DNA of 64,000 bases from an uncultured Alphaproteobacteria bacterium (lineage in GTDB: Bacteria > Pseudomonadota > Alphaproteobacteria > RF32 > CAG-239): assembly GCA_944390355.1 (NCBI GenBank), contig CALXPT010000003.1:24321-88320 (forward strand). Reading direction: 5' to 3'. Each line of letters opens with the position of its first letter. The first letter of the stretch is position 1. The notes beneath the pieces are model-generated. The model was not told the origin of the DNA, searched no databases, and saw nothing but the letters and a program-made list of their open reading frames with translations. A program made the translations under genes and the position numbers. Below, piece after piece: positions 28,054 through 38,001 of this stretch.

Positions 28054-29673
28054 ATGATTCAAACAATAAAAACCCAACCATACGGCGACCAAAAGATGGG
28101 CACGGGCGGCCTGCGCAAAAAGACCAAAGTAATGATGCAGGAAAATTACTTTGAAAACTTTATACAAAGTGTCTTCAACGCGATTGGAGGCGTTAAAGGA
28201 AAGACATATGTCGTCGGCGGCGACGGCCGTTGTTTTAATGCGGAAGCGATTCAAAAGTTCATCAAAATGGCCGCGGCCAACGGAGCCAAGAAACTGCTTA
28301 TCGGCCAAAACGGCTATATGTCGACACCGGCAGGCTCAAATCTTATTCTCAAAAACAAAACCAACGGTGGTTTTACTTTTTCGGCCTCCCACAATCCCGG
28401 AGGTATAAATGGCGATTTCGGAGTTAAATATGCCAACGAAACGGGAGGACAGGTTCCGACATCAATAACCGACAAAATTTATCAACTAAGCAAAGAGATA
28501 ACGGAATACAAAATCAGCGATGCCGCAGATGTTGACTTATCACAAATAGGTTTTCAAAAAATTGAAGATATGGAGATTGAAGTCATCGACCCCATAAGCG
28601 ACTACGTTACCATGCTTGAAAAAATCTTTGACTTTAATGCATTGAAAAATCTTTTCAAATCGGGATTTAGCATGCGTTTTGACGCGATGAACGCCATAAC
28701 CGGTCCTTACGCCACCCGCATTTTTGAAGACATTTTGGGAGCCAAGCAAGGGAGCGTCATACGCGCCACACCATTGCCTGATTTCGGAGGCTTACACCCG
28801 GATCCCAACCTTGTTTACGACAAAGATTTGGTTGACTTCATGTATTCCGCACAAGCGACGGACTTTGCCGGAGCCAACGACGGCGACGGCGACCGCAACA
28901 TGATTTTAGGACGACACTTTTTTGTAACCCCGAGTGATAGTTTAGCAATTCTAACCGATAACTATCAATATGTTCCGGCCTATAAAAACGGAATTTACGG
29001 AGTAGCAAAATCAGCCGCCACATCGACAGCCGTATGTCGGGTAGCGCAAGCCAGGAATCTTCCCTGCTATGTTGTACCGACCGGCTGGAAATACTTTGTC
29101 AACCTCATGGATTCGAACCGCATAACCCTATGCGGAGAAGAAAGTTTCGGCACCGGCTCTTCACATATCAGAGAAAAAGATGGCATCTGGGCAATTTTGT
29201 TTTGGCTCAGCATTATTGCGGCAACCGGCAAGTCCGTTGAACAAATCACAAGGGAACATTGGGAAAAATACGGACGCATTTATTATATGCGTTTTGATTT
29301 TGAAGGACTGGACACTAGTGTAGCCGACAAATTAATGACTGATTTGGAAGAAAAGCTTCCTTCCCTGAAAGATAAATACTTTAATGGCTACGAGATTCAA
29401 AACGCCGCTCCGTTCGTATATAACGACCCCGTAGACGGTTCAACTACCAAGAACGGCTTAGTTATAGATTTTAAGGACGGCTCCAAAATCACCTATCGCC
29501 TGTCCGGCACGGGATCATCGGGAGCAACGCTTCGTGTCTATATTGAATCGCCGGATAAAACAAACTTCAATCAAGATACACAGCAAAAATTGCAAAACCT
29601 GTTAAAAACGGCAATGGAAGTAGCTGAAATCAGCATACGCACGGGAAAAACCAAAGCAGATGTCAACACCTAA
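28054..29673 (+). CDS. pgm: Phosphoglucomutase (alpha-D-glucose)
   Basis: About 539 residues from ATG 28054, preceded by AAGGAAAGG. Motifs: the catalytic phosphoserine in TFSASHNPGG, the Mg-binding loop GDGDRN, the sugar-binding GEESFGTGSSH and the phosphate-binding RLSGTGSSGATLRVY. It interconverts glucose-1-phosphate and glucose-6-phosphate for glycogen and envelope sugar synthesis. The next gene starts 14 bases inside its 3' end. Confidence 0.96.
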   Translation: MIQTIKTQPYGDQKMGTGGLRKKTKVMMQENYFENFIQSVFNAIGGVKGKTYVVGGDGRCFNAEAIQKFIKMAAANGAKKLLIGQNGYMSTPAGSNLILKNKTNGGFTFSASHNPGGINGDFGVKYANETGGQVPTSITDKIYQLSKEITEYKISDAADVDLSQIGFQKIEDMEIEVIDPISDYVTMLEKIFDFNALKNLFKSGFSMRFDAMNAITGPYATRIFEDILGAKQGSVIRATPLPDFGGLHPDPNLVYDKDLVDFMYSAQATDFAGANDGDGDRNMILGRHFFVTPSDSLAILTDNYQYVPAYKNGIYGVAKSAATSTAVCRVAQARNLPCYVVPTGWKYFVNLMDSNRITLCGEESFGTGSSHIREKDGIWAILFWLSIIAATGKSVEQITREHWEKYGRIYYMRFDFEGLDTSVADKLMTDLEEKLPSLKDKYFNGYEIQNAAPFVYNDPVDGSTTKNGLVIDFKDGSKITYRLSGTGSSGATLRVYIESPDKTNFNQDTQQKLQNLLKTAMEVAEISIRTGKTKADVNT

Positions 29674-30778
29674 AAGAAAAATAATTTTCAACATTTTTCT
29701 GATAGCTGCTTTAGCATTATCCGGCAAAGCGGAGGCGGGTCTTTACGGTTTCACGACCGGCAAAGACCCAACTGTTGAAGAGGAAATTCTGGACATGCCG
29801 GCTCCCCCGCAAAATATTTTGAACTACCGGAGCTTAATGCGCGATAATCTACAAATGCTGATTGACTATGCAAAAGAAAATAAGCCCGAATTTCAAATTA
29901 TGCTGCATGACTGCGATGAAATGCTCTACAAAAGTTTATGGGAATATCACTTAACGGGCTACAGCCATGCCCGCGGCAATAATGATGACAAATCAGACCC
30001 AAGCTTTTTGAGCTACACCAATGACGAACTGGAAACAGCATACCTACCTGAGCAAAACTTAAACAAAGAATTTGCCGCCAAAGTAGACGGGATAGCACTA
30101 AATAATCTCTATTGCGGCGAGAGAAAAGTTTATGATTTTTTGCGTCACCAAAACATCAAAATTTCGGCAATCAGCCAATGTGCAAACCTCACGGCATTTG
30201 ACAAAGCCGCGGAATTGTCAACCCAAGACGGTGTGTTATTTTACGGTTTTATAAACCCGAATACGGCTTTCAAATACATCGCCGACCAACCGATAATCAA
30301 CGAGAACACACGCAACATATTCAAATTGCAAGACGCATCCAACATATCATATTTAATAGACGATTCGAGATACAAAACCAAAGAACAAATGATTTTAGAC
30401 ATCGCAAATTCCAACTACGACGTTATTGTTATAAAACCATTATTCCAACGCGGCATCCCCTTTTCCAAGGAAGAAGTAGAAAGCATGAAATACAAAAAAA
30501 GCGGTCCGCGCCGCCTGATTTTGGCAATGCTCAACGTATCCGAAGCCTTCAAAGCACATTACTATTGGGACGCGGATTGGAACATGGAAAACACACCGTG
30601 GTTAGCTCGAGAATCATTCGTCAACGAAGATGCTTACATAACCAAATATTGGTCTGAAGAATGGAAAAAAATTGTTTCTAACTACTTCAAAAGCGTTGTT
30701 CAAACAAACTATGATGGTGTATTCTTTTCGGGAATAAACAACCACATGTATTTTGAACATCAAACCCCGATTGAATAA
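29660..30778 (+). CDS. Secreted GH114-like TIM-barrel protein
   Basis: 372 residues with a signal peptide (IIFNIFLIAALALSGKAEA). The C-terminal part (NVSEAFKAHYYWD, ITKYWSEEWKKI, NYDGVFFSGIN) follows the GH114 / endo-alpha-1,4-polygalactosaminidase pattern. The barrel Asp expected in the DGVYLD strand reads FFSG here, and the N-terminal half has insertions. It may therefore be inactive or act on a different sugar. It overlaps pgm by 14 bases, so it is translationally coupled. Overlap with fliQ is avoided if fliQ starts at 30798. Confidence 0.6.
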   Translation: MSTPKRKIIFNIFLIAALALSGKAEAGLYGFTTGKDPTVEEEILDMPAPPQNILNYRSLMRDNLQMLIDYAKENKPEFQIMLHDCDEMLYKSLWEYHLTGYSHARGNNDDKSDPSFLSYTNDELETAYLPEQNLNKEFAAKVDGIALNNLYCGERKVYDFLRHQNIKISAISQCANLTAFDKAAELSTQDGVLFYGFINPNTAFKYIADQPIINENTRNIFKLQDASNISYLIDDSRYKTKEQMILDIANSNYDVIVIKPLFQRGIPFSKEEVESMKYKKSGPRRLILAMLNVSEAFKAHYYWDADWNMENTPWLARESFVNEDAYITKYWSEEWKKIVSNYFKSVVQTNYDGVFFSGINNHMYFEHQTPIE

Positions 30779-30797
30779 AATACGGATAAACCTCAAG

Positions 30798-31064
30798 ATG
30801 AACGAAATAGAAATTTTAGATATATCAAGAGAAGCGGTTTTTACATTGCTAAAAGTCGTATCGCCGATTTTACTCATAGCATTGTTCATCGGCTTGATTA
30901 TAGGTATTTTTCAAGCTCTGACCCAAATTCAGGAAATGACCTTAGCTTTTGTTCCGAAAATTTTATGCGTATTCATCATGCTGATAGTCTTGTTTCCGTT
31001 TATGTTAAACCAAATGCGCATGCTATCGGAATCATTATTTGATAAAATCGTGAGTGGCGGATAA
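30798..31064 (+). CDS. fliQ: Flagellar export apparatus protein FliQ
   Basis: 88 residues, the family length, from ATG 30798 (MNEIEILDISREA). Two membrane helices: VVSPILLIALFIGLIIGIFQALTQIQEMT and KILCVFIMLIVLFPFML. Forms part of the type III export gate with FliP and FliR. The ribosome site is weak (CTCAAG). One base separates it from fliR. Confidence 0.93.
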   Translation: MNEIEILDISREAVFTLLKVVSPILLIALFIGLIIGIFQALTQIQEMTLAFVPKILCVFIMLIVLFPFMLNQMRMLSESLFDKIVSGG

Positions 31065-31065
31065 A

Positions 31066-31824
31066 ATGCTGCAAGAATTACTTCATCTGGAATTGCATAA
31101 ATATATCCTGATATTTTTAAGGCTGGGCTCGGCAATTATGTTAATGCCGGGCTTTATGACAACATATATCAACATGCGTTACCGCCTATCAATAGCCTTG
31201 GGACTGACAATTATTTTATACCCGTTTTTGTATGACAAACTTCCACCTGCTCCGCAAGATTTTTTAGAGAATGTAAAGATTTATATATTTGAAATAACGA
31301 TTGGCGTGTTTTTAGGCTTAATGATGCAGTTTACATTCACGGCTCTAAATTTAGCGGGCAATTTTGCCGGTACGGCAATAGGCTTTTCAAACGCACAATT
31401 ATTTGACCCCAGCACACAGGCACAATCTATTGTTTTGGAAAGTTTCTTTTCCATTATTGCATTAACGATTATTTTTATAACCGACTTGCACCACACCATG
31501 CTCGGAGCAATTATTTCAAGCTATGACTTATTTAAAGTCGGAGAAAGTTTGTTAACCGGAGATATGGCTGATTTTCTGAGTACAACATTAGGAGAAAGTT
31601 TCATTACCGGCTTCAGATTAGCCTCACCGTTCATAGCGTTTACAATCATTTTTTATGTCGGCATGGGTTTGGTATCACGCCTTATGCCGCAGCTCAACAT
31701 ATTCTTTTTATCATTGCCGTTGCAGCTTTATTTAGGCATAGGCTTATTGTTTATCACACTTCCGGCCGTAATATTCTGGTTTGTAGAATATTACGAACGT
31801 ACATTGCATAAGTTCTTAAGCTAG
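31066..31824 (+). CDS. fliR: Flagellar export apparatus protein FliR
   Basis: About 252 residues with six hydrophobic segments. The conserved opening is FLRLGSAIMLMPGF; further on are GNFAGTAIGFSNAQLFDPSTQAQS and GMGLVSRLMPQLNIFFLSLPLQL. Start taken at ATG 31066; an upstream GTG overlaps fliQ. Part of the fliQ-fliR-flhB operon. Confidence 0.94.
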   Translation: MLQELLHLELHKYILIFLRLGSAIMLMPGFMTTYINMRYRLSIALGLTIILYPFLYDKLPPAPQDFLENVKIYIFEITIGVFLGLMMQFTFTALNLAGNFAGTAIGFSNAQLFDPSTQAQSIVLESFFSIIALTIIFITDLHHTMLGAIISSYDLFKVGESLLTGDMADFLSTTLGESFITGFRLASPFIAFTIIFYVGMGLVSRLMPQLNIFFLSLPLQLYLGIGLLFITLPAVIFWFVEYYERTLHKFLS

Positions 31825-31832
31825 GAGGAAAC

Positions 31833-32897
31833 ATGGTACCGGAAGACGAAGACGAAGCCTCCAAAACCGAAGAACCGTCGGAACGAAAGATATCAAAAGC
31901 CAAAGAAGAAGGCGACATTGCAATATCGCAAGATGCCAAAAGTTTCATAATGTTACTTGGCATGCTGTTTGTGGTATGGTTGATAATACCGATGATGGGC
32001 CGCTGGTTTAATGAATACTTCGGCAAATTTATCACCATGCCGCAAACCATCCCGACCGATTCGAAACACCTGCAATATCTGTTTTTAAACTGTTTTATTG
32101 ACTTGATGAAAATATTGGCAATTCCGTTTGCGGTTTTTCTGGTTTTAGGTATAGCGGCAAGCATCATGCAAACAGGCTTTGTCTACGCGCCAAAGAGGCT
32201 CATGCCGAACTTTAATAAACTCAACATATTTGCACAATTGCCCAATTTCATAAACAAGAAAAAAATATTTGAAAGCATAAAAGGAATAGTAAAAATCGCG
32301 ATTATTGCATGGGTAGCAATTTTGGCACTCAAACCCTACCTTGCCCGCAGCGAACTATTGCCTGACATGGAAACATTCGCGATTCTAAAATTCATACATC
32401 AAGCGGTAACATTATTGATATTTACAATAGTACTTGCGGTATTAGTGATTGCCATCGCCGACTTTGCCTATCAAAAATACACCCACTTGCTAAAATTGCG
32501 TATGACCAAACAAGAAGTCAAAGAAGAATATAAACAAACGGAAGGCGATCCTCTGGTAAAATCGCGCATACGCCAAATTCGCAACGAGCGCGCACGCCGC
32601 CGCATGATGGAAAATGTCCCCAAGGCCGATGTAGTTATTGTCAACCCGACCCATTATGCTGTAGCATTGCAATATGACATGAACACAATGGATGCACCTG
32701 TAGTTGTAGCCAAAGGTCTGGATAACATCGCCCTAAAGATTCGCGAGATAGCAGAAGAACATGAGATACCGATTGTTGAAAATCCGCCGCTGGCAAGAGC
32801 CCTGTTTGCTTCCGTTGAACTTGACGAATCAATACCGGAAGAACATTTCAAAGCGGTAGCCGAGGTAATTGGATATGTTATGCAACTTAAAAAATAA
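31833..32897 (+). CDS. flhB: Flagellar export switch protein FlhB
   Basis: 354 residues. A charged N-terminus (EPSERKISKAKEEGDI) is followed by four membrane segments and the cytoplasmic domain. The autocleavage motif NPTHY starts at Asn271, and the family signature VVVAKGLDNIALKIREIAEEH follows. FlhB switches export from hook to filament substrates. AGGAGG precedes the ATG. The 3' end overlaps cckA. Confidence 0.96.
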   Translation: MVPEDEDEASKTEEPSERKISKAKEEGDIAISQDAKSFIMLLGMLFVVWLIIPMMGRWFNEYFGKFITMPQTIPTDSKHLQYLFLNCFIDLMKILAIPFAVFLVLGIAASIMQTGFVYAPKRLMPNFNKLNIFAQLPNFINKKKIFESIKGIVKIAIIAWVAILALKPYLARSELLPDMETFAILKFIHQAVTLLIFTIVLAVLVIAIADFAYQKYTHLLKLRMTKQEVKEEYKQTEGDPLVKSRIRQIRNERARRRMMENVPKADVVIVNPTHYAVALQYDMNTMDAPVVVAKGLDNIALKIREIAEEHEIPIVENPPLARALFASVELDESIPEEHFKAVAEVIGYVMQLKK

Positions 32898-35532
32898 ACG
32901 TCCTGATAAGTTATTGGAAAAAAGGCTTTTATACTTAGCCTATACGTTGGTTTTGCTGACATTAAGCATCATAGCCTATATACTATACCCCAAATACGAC
33001 ATCGGCCTGCTGGTTTTAATACTGTTCATAAGCGGCTACAGCTTAGTTTCAACGATAAAAACCCTCAAAGCGGGAGAAGAAGCGATTAGCTACGGAGGAT
33101 TCGCCGCCGAATTATTAAAAAGCAATAGGGAAGGACGCCGCATAGACAACAGCAGCTTTGAACCTGTACTGGAAAATGACTACGCGCGAGATTTTTTCAA
33201 AGATGAAAACATTATAGACTTTCTCAAATATCATACTTCGGACAACCGTCAAAACAAATCGGCACTGGCGAGATTGGAAAAAGCACTCGAAAATTTGACC
33301 TCGGAAACGGTAACCCTTTCGCTTATCATCAAGAACGAGAGCAGAAACAATTTTGCACCGGAAGAATGGTTCGAAGTATCGATTCGTCCGATATATCTGA
33401 AAAAAACCAATATATTTGAAGGCCCCTATTCGGTCAGACGCATTAAGAAAGATACCTATATCTTCTGGAACATAAAAGATATTACGGCCGACAAAAACAT
33501 TGAACAAATCCTGCAAGAAGAACGCCGCGGGCTGCATGACTTTTTGGATTATCTTCCATCGGCCTTGTATATATGTGATAAAAACTATCAAATAGAATAC
33601 GTCAATCACGCTTTGGCAAAGCTTCTAAACACCTCCCGAGAAGATTTGATAGGCAAAAATTTAAAAGACTATTTAGCCACCAATTCACCGTTGCCGCCGG
33701 CACATACTGCCTCATGGAAAGGTCAAATACATCTGGCACAAAACGAACAAGTAATAGAATGCTACGCGGCACAGGAAAATTTCCGAGACAATTCGGAAAT
33801 TAAGACAAGAGGAATTTTGATATCGACTCTCCCCGGAGATAAAGAACTCAAACAACAATTAACCGAAAACACGGACAAACTAAGTTGGATGTTCGACTTT
33901 GCACCGATAAGCATAATTTTGTGTAATAAAGACAATCAAATCGTAGATTCGAATTCGACAGCCGCCGCATTTTTAAGAATAGACAAGAAAAATTTACTAA
34001 ACACCAATATCACCAACTTATTCAAAGAAGAAGACCGCAACAAATTTTATCAAGAAGAACAAAACATCACATCCGCCGCAAACGGAAATGGCACTTCGGT
34101 TATAGACGTCCATTTGAATAATGATAAAGAAGAGCGAATTTCCACGCTTTACATCCGCGCGGCCTACCACCTGCACGCCACAGCCAACGAACCTCTGTCA
34201 GGTTACATTATTTATATGTTAGATTCAACGGCACGCAAAAATCTCGAGCTACAGTTTGCTCAAGCCCAAAAGATGCAGGCTATGGGGCAAATGGCCGGCG
34301 GTGTGGCACACGATTTCAACAACCTTTTAACCGCCATGATAGGCTTTTGCGATTTGTTGTTACAACGCCACGGAGTGGGCGACCCCTCATTCAGCGACAT
34401 CATCCAAATCAAAAACAATGCCAATCGCGCGGCCGGATTAGTGAGGCAGCTGTTAGCTTTTTCAAGAAAACAGCCTCTCAAACCCAAACTCATAGACGTA
34501 ACCGAAAATTTCGTAGAATTAAGCCACATGCTCAAACGAATTTTAGGGGAACAAATCAGCTTAAAATTTTATCACGGAACGGATTTAGGCTACATCAGAG
34601 TTGATCCGGTACAGTTTTCGCAGGTCATCCTAAATTTGGCAGTCAACGCCAAAGATGCGATGAACAACCGCGGCACATTAAGCATCAGCACCCGCACGGA
34701 ATCTTTGCTTGAACCATACCAATTCGGAGCAGACACCATCGCCCCTGGAGAATTTGTGGTAATTGAAGTATCCGATACAGGGTGCGGAATTCCGATTGAA
34801 AATCTGACCCGCATATTTGAGCCTTTTTTCTCAACCAAACAAAATGTAGTTGGCTCAGGCACGGGTCTGGGATTAGCAACGGTTTATGGTATTGTGCGTC
34901 AAACCGAAGGCTTTATCAAAGTCAACAGCATCGTGGGACGAGGCACAACCTTTGCCATTTATTTGCCGCGTTTTGAAAGCGATGAAGAAACCGAAAATTC
35001 GCCCTCCGAAACAGGCAAAGAAATCATCACCGCCATGAACGGCACACCGGTACTGACCGTCCAAGAAAAAGTAACGAGCAACAACAATCCCAAATTAATA
35101 TTCGGACTAAATGTATCATCCATCGACCGCCTCCACGAGCTGTCTCCGAGAAACGATGAAAACATCCGCATACTTTTTGTTGAAGATGAGGATTCGGTAC
35201 GAACATTTGCTGTCCGCGCCCTAAAGAAGAAAGGCTACGAAGTAATCGGTTGTAACTCAGCCGAAAACGCCTTAGAACATTTGGCAGAAGATACAAACTT
35301 CAACTTAATGATAACCGACATGGTCATGCCGGGGAAAAACGGTGCAGAATTGGCCGAAATAGTAAAAGCCAAAATTCCCGCAATTAAAATCATACTGGCC
35401 TCGGGATATTCGGAAGAGATAGCCCGCCGCGAACTCTCCGTTTCCGACAACTTTGAATTTATCGCCAAACCATTCAGCTTAGGAGACTTGACTAAAAAGG
35501 TTTTTGATGTTCTAAATAAGCAAGAAGGATAA
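32875..35532 (+). CDS. cckA: Hybrid histidine kinase CckA
   Basis: About 885 residues from ATG 32875, with GAGG nine bases upstream inside flhB. Two N-terminal membrane helices precede two PAS-like regions (about residues 220-310 and 330-450). The HisKA domain has His479 in GGVAHDFNNLLTAMIGFCDLL, a CckA hallmark. The HATPase domain has VNAKDAM, DTGCGIP and GTGLGLATVYGIV. The C-terminal receiver has Asp815 in ITDMVMPGKNG. In Caulobacter CckA phosphorylates CtrA and CpdR through ChpT, controlling cell cycle and flagellar genes. Sharing a transcript with flhB fits that link; ctrA and chpT are not in the window. Confidence 0.94.
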   Translation: MLCNLKNKRPDKLLEKRLLYLAYTLVLLTLSIIAYILYPKYDIGLLVLILFISGYSLVSTIKTLKAGEEAISYGGFAAELLKSNREGRRIDNSSFEPVLENDYARDFFKDENIIDFLKYHTSDNRQNKSALARLEKALENLTSETVTLSLIIKNESRNNFAPEEWFEVSIRPIYLKKTNIFEGPYSVRRIKKDTYIFWNIKDITADKNIEQILQEERRGLHDFLDYLPSALYICDKNYQIEYVNHALAKLLNTSREDLIGKNLKDYLATNSPLPPAHTASWKGQIHLAQNEQVIECYAAQENFRDNSEIKTRGILISTLPGDKELKQQLTENTDKLSWMFDFAPISIILCNKDNQIVDSNSTAAAFLRIDKKNLLNTNITNLFKEEDRNKFYQEEQNITSAANGNGTSVIDVHLNNDKEERISTLYIRAAYHLHATANEPLSGYIIYMLDSTARKNLELQFAQAQKMQAMGQMAGGVAHDFNNLLTAMIGFCDLLLQRHGVGDPSFSDIIQIKNNANRAAGLVRQLLAFSRKQPLKPKLIDVTENFVELSHMLKRILGEQISLKFYHGTDLGYIRVDPVQFSQVILNLAVNAKDAMNNRGTLSISTRTESLLEPYQFGADTIAPGEFVVIEVSDTGCGIPIENLTRIFEPFFSTKQNVVGSGTGLGLATVYGIVRQTEGFIKVNSIVGRGTTFAIYLPRFESDEETENSPSETGKEIITAMNGTPVLTVQEKVTSNNNPKLIFGLNVSSIDRLHELSPRNDENIRILFVEDEDSVRTFAVRALKKKGYEVIGCNSAENALEHLAEDTNFNLMITDMVMPGKNGAELAEIVKAKIPAIKIILASGYSEEIARRELSVSDNFEFIAKPFSLGDLTKKVFDVLNKQEG

Positions 35533-35536
35533 AAAA

Positions 35537-36304
35537 ATGAACCGGAGCAAAGAACATCATCATCTGCACCAACTGCCGTTGGATTTTTACTACCGCCCCT
35601 ACATGGGACGAGATGATTTCATGCCCTCAAGCTGTAACTTTGCCGCATTTAGATTAATCGATTCGTGGCCGATGTGGACCTATTTTGCGGCCTGTATATA
35701 TGGTCCCGAAGGCTGCGGGAAGACGCACCTTGCCAACATTTTTTCAGAAAAAGTTTCTGCGGTAGAACACTACCCCTATAAGATTCCCTGCATTGAAGCC
35801 AAGAATTTAACTCTGGACATGCCAAGACAGCTGCTGAGCAACTATTATTGCCTGATTGTCGAAAATCTAACAACCGACATCAATCAAGAGGCCTTATTTA
35901 ATCTCTACAACATCTATCGAGATGAAGGAGGCAGCATATTATTCACCTCAAGACAAGCCCCTGCCCGTTTAAATTTCACATTAGCAGATTTGCGTTCCCG
36001 AATGAATATAGTTCCAAGCATCGAAATCAAAGAACCCGACGATGATTTACTCTCGGCATTGCTGGTCAAACTATTCATGGACAGACAAATAAACATCACA
36101 CCGGAAATAATAAATTATATTCTCGCCAACATGCAGCGCTCATTTGCCTATGCCAAAAAACTGGTAGCAGAAATAGACACGATATCTTTGGCACAAAAAA
36201 GAGCGGTATCGATTCCGATAGTAAAAGAAGCATTAGAAAATTTATCGGACAACAAACAAGGAGAATTATTTTCGCTTAACAACGGACAAGGTGAACTTTT
36301 TTAA
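35537..36304 (+). CDS. HdaA-like DnaA-related regulator
   Basis: 255 residues. The N-terminal QLPLDF (from Gln12) is the sliding-clamp-binding motif position of Hda proteins. The AAA+ domain has the P-loop YGPEGCGKTHLAN and a sensor region ILFTSRQAPARLNF. There is no DnaA domain IV. HdaA with the DnaN clamp promotes ATP hydrolysis by DnaA, preventing re-initiation. The C-terminus ends in two copies of QGELF (241-245 and 251-255), which resemble additional clamp motifs. It follows cckA after four bases. Confidence 0.8.
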   Translation: MNRSKEHHHLHQLPLDFYYRPYMGRDDFMPSSCNFAAFRLIDSWPMWTYFAACIYGPEGCGKTHLANIFSEKVSAVEHYPYKIPCIEAKNLTLDMPRQLLSNYYCLIVENLTTDINQEALFNLYNIYRDEGGSILFTSRQAPARLNFTLADLRSRMNIVPSIEIKEPDDDLLSALLVKLFMDRQINITPEIINYILANMQRSFAYAKKLVAEIDTISLAQKRAVSIPIVKEALENLSDNKQGELFSLNNGQGELF

Positions 36305-36325
36305 ATAACATAAATGAGAAGAAAC

Positions 36326-37912
36326 ATGACTAAAGAACTAAAATTATGGCAATTTAACCTTATCTATAGTTTACTGACAATAGCAATCTATAATCCCAAC
36401 CTGAGCGAAGTTGCTCAAAACATAAATCCGTCATGGACATTCACCGCCGCAATATATCTATTGGCCTTTGCGGCATTAAACATCATATTGAGCATTTTAT
36501 TTTGCACACCGAAAATAAGTAAAACAATCGGCATAATTCTATTGTTGTGTAATTCAATAGCCCTTTATTTTATGAACACATATCATGTACTTATAGACCG
36601 CATCATGATACTCAACATTATGCACACCAATATCTATGAAACAAAAGACCTTCTGCATTGGAAATTGTTTGCCTACCTAATTTTATTAGGCATACTCCCC
36701 GCCTATATAATCGGCAAAATAAAAATCCGGCAAGAAAACATCCGTCAAGAAATAAAAATAAGACTATTCACCATTTTAGGTTCTCTGCTGATAGCGGGAG
36801 CAATCATTCTGCCCAACCAAGCGGCATCAAAACAAATATACAAGGGACACAAAGAATTGCGCTATGCACTTATCCCCTCAAACTATATCGGAGGCATTGG
36901 CGGAATTATAAAGATGTACAAAGAAGTTTTTGCGCCTTATAAGATGATAGCGGAAGATGCCGCCTACACTCCCTATTGGAACAACGGCAAAAAGAATTTA
37001 ATAGTTCTGGTGATAGGAGAATCAGCCCGCGCCCAAAATTTCAGCTTAAACGGTTATAAACGAGACACCAATGCCCCGTTAAAACCTTATTTAAAGGACA
37101 TCATCAATTATCCCGAGTTTTACGCTTGCGGAACCTCAACGGCCGTATCAGTCCCCTGTATGCTGTCCAAAGACGCTCAAAAACAATTCAAAGCCGGCTC
37201 GGAAATGTACACCGCCAACATCACCGACATATTGCAAAACAACGGCTATCATAGTTTATGGCGAGACAATAACACATCATGTGTTGACAATTGCCGCTTT
37301 ATTGAAACCGAAGCTTCCTGCAAAGGGCAATTTTGTTTAGATGATGTATTGCTGAGTAATCTGGAAGAAAAGATACGCCAAATAAACAACAACGCCTTCA
37401 TCATATTGCATCAAAGAGGCTCACACGGACCGGACTATTATACAAGATTTCCGCAAGAAGAAACGCCGCCTTATGTTCCGATATGCACCACAACGGATTT
37501 AAAAAATTGCAACCGGCAAGAATTAATAAATGCCTATGATAATTCAATTTATCAAACATCCGTATTTTTAAAAGACACCATCAACATTTTAGAAAAACTG
37601 ACCAATGAGTATAATCCGATAATGATATACAGCTCGGACCACGGAGAGTCATTAGGTGAAAACAATATTTACCTGCATGGAACACCATATGAACAAGCCC
37701 CCAAAGAACAAAAACACATACCGACAATGATATGGCTGCCCAAATCAACGGCCGATGCATTGAAAATCGACCCGCAATGCCTCAGAAAAAGCAGTCAAAA
37801 ATATCACTCGCATGACAACATATTCCATACAATATTGGGGCTTTCAGGTATCACGACCCGTCTCTATCAACCTGAGTTGGATATTTTTTCCGCATGTCAA
37901 AAAAAACATTAG
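36326..37912 (+). CDS. Phosphoethanolamine transferase (EptA/Mcr type)
   Basis: About 528 residues. Five N-terminal membrane helices precede a periplasmic alkaline-phosphatase-fold domain. Motifs: VIGESARAQNFSLNGY with the metal Glu, ACGTSTAVSVPCM with the catalytic Thr270, QRGSHGPDYYTRFP, and SSDHGESLGENN with the metal Asp-His. Several cysteines are placed as in EptA disulfides. It adds phosphoethanolamine to lipid A, which lowers affinity for cationic peptides. The exact acceptor is inferred. ATG 36326 was chosen over 36314 because GAGAAG lies upstream of it. Confidence 0.92.
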   Translation: MTKELKLWQFNLIYSLLTIAIYNPNLSEVAQNINPSWTFTAAIYLLAFAALNIILSILFCTPKISKTIGIILLLCNSIALYFMNTYHVLIDRIMILNIMHTNIYETKDLLHWKLFAYLILLGILPAYIIGKIKIRQENIRQEIKIRLFTILGSLLIAGAIILPNQAASKQIYKGHKELRYALIPSNYIGGIGGIIKMYKEVFAPYKMIAEDAAYTPYWNNGKKNLIVLVIGESARAQNFSLNGYKRDTNAPLKPYLKDIINYPEFYACGTSTAVSVPCMLSKDAQKQFKAGSEMYTANITDILQNNGYHSLWRDNNTSCVDNCRFIETEASCKGQFCLDDVLLSNLEEKIRQINNNAFIILHQRGSHGPDYYTRFPQEETPPYVPICTTTDLKNCNRQELINAYDNSIYQTSVFLKDTINILEKLTNEYNPIMIYSSDHGESLGENNIYLHGTPYEQAPKEQKHIPTMIWLPKSTADALKIDPQCLRKSSQKYHSHDNIFHTILGLSGITTRLYQPELDIFSACQKKH

Positions 37913-37953
37913 AAAAAACTAAAAAAAAGCTTGATTTTTAGTACCTTTGATTT

Positions 37954-37977
37954 ATACATACACCAGAGAATGTATAT
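37954..37977 (+). promoter_or_regulatory. TetR operator candidate, AcrR-box-like
   Basis: Half-sites TACATACA (37954-37961) and AATGTATATA (37968-37977) are separated by six bases. This matches the half-sites and spacing of the E. coli AcrR box as I know it, with one change. A TATAAT -10 (37974-37979) overlaps the right half-site, 22 bp before the TetR ATG. Confidence 0.7.
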
Positions 37978-38001
37978 AATCAAAAAAATAGGAAAAAAAG
38001 A

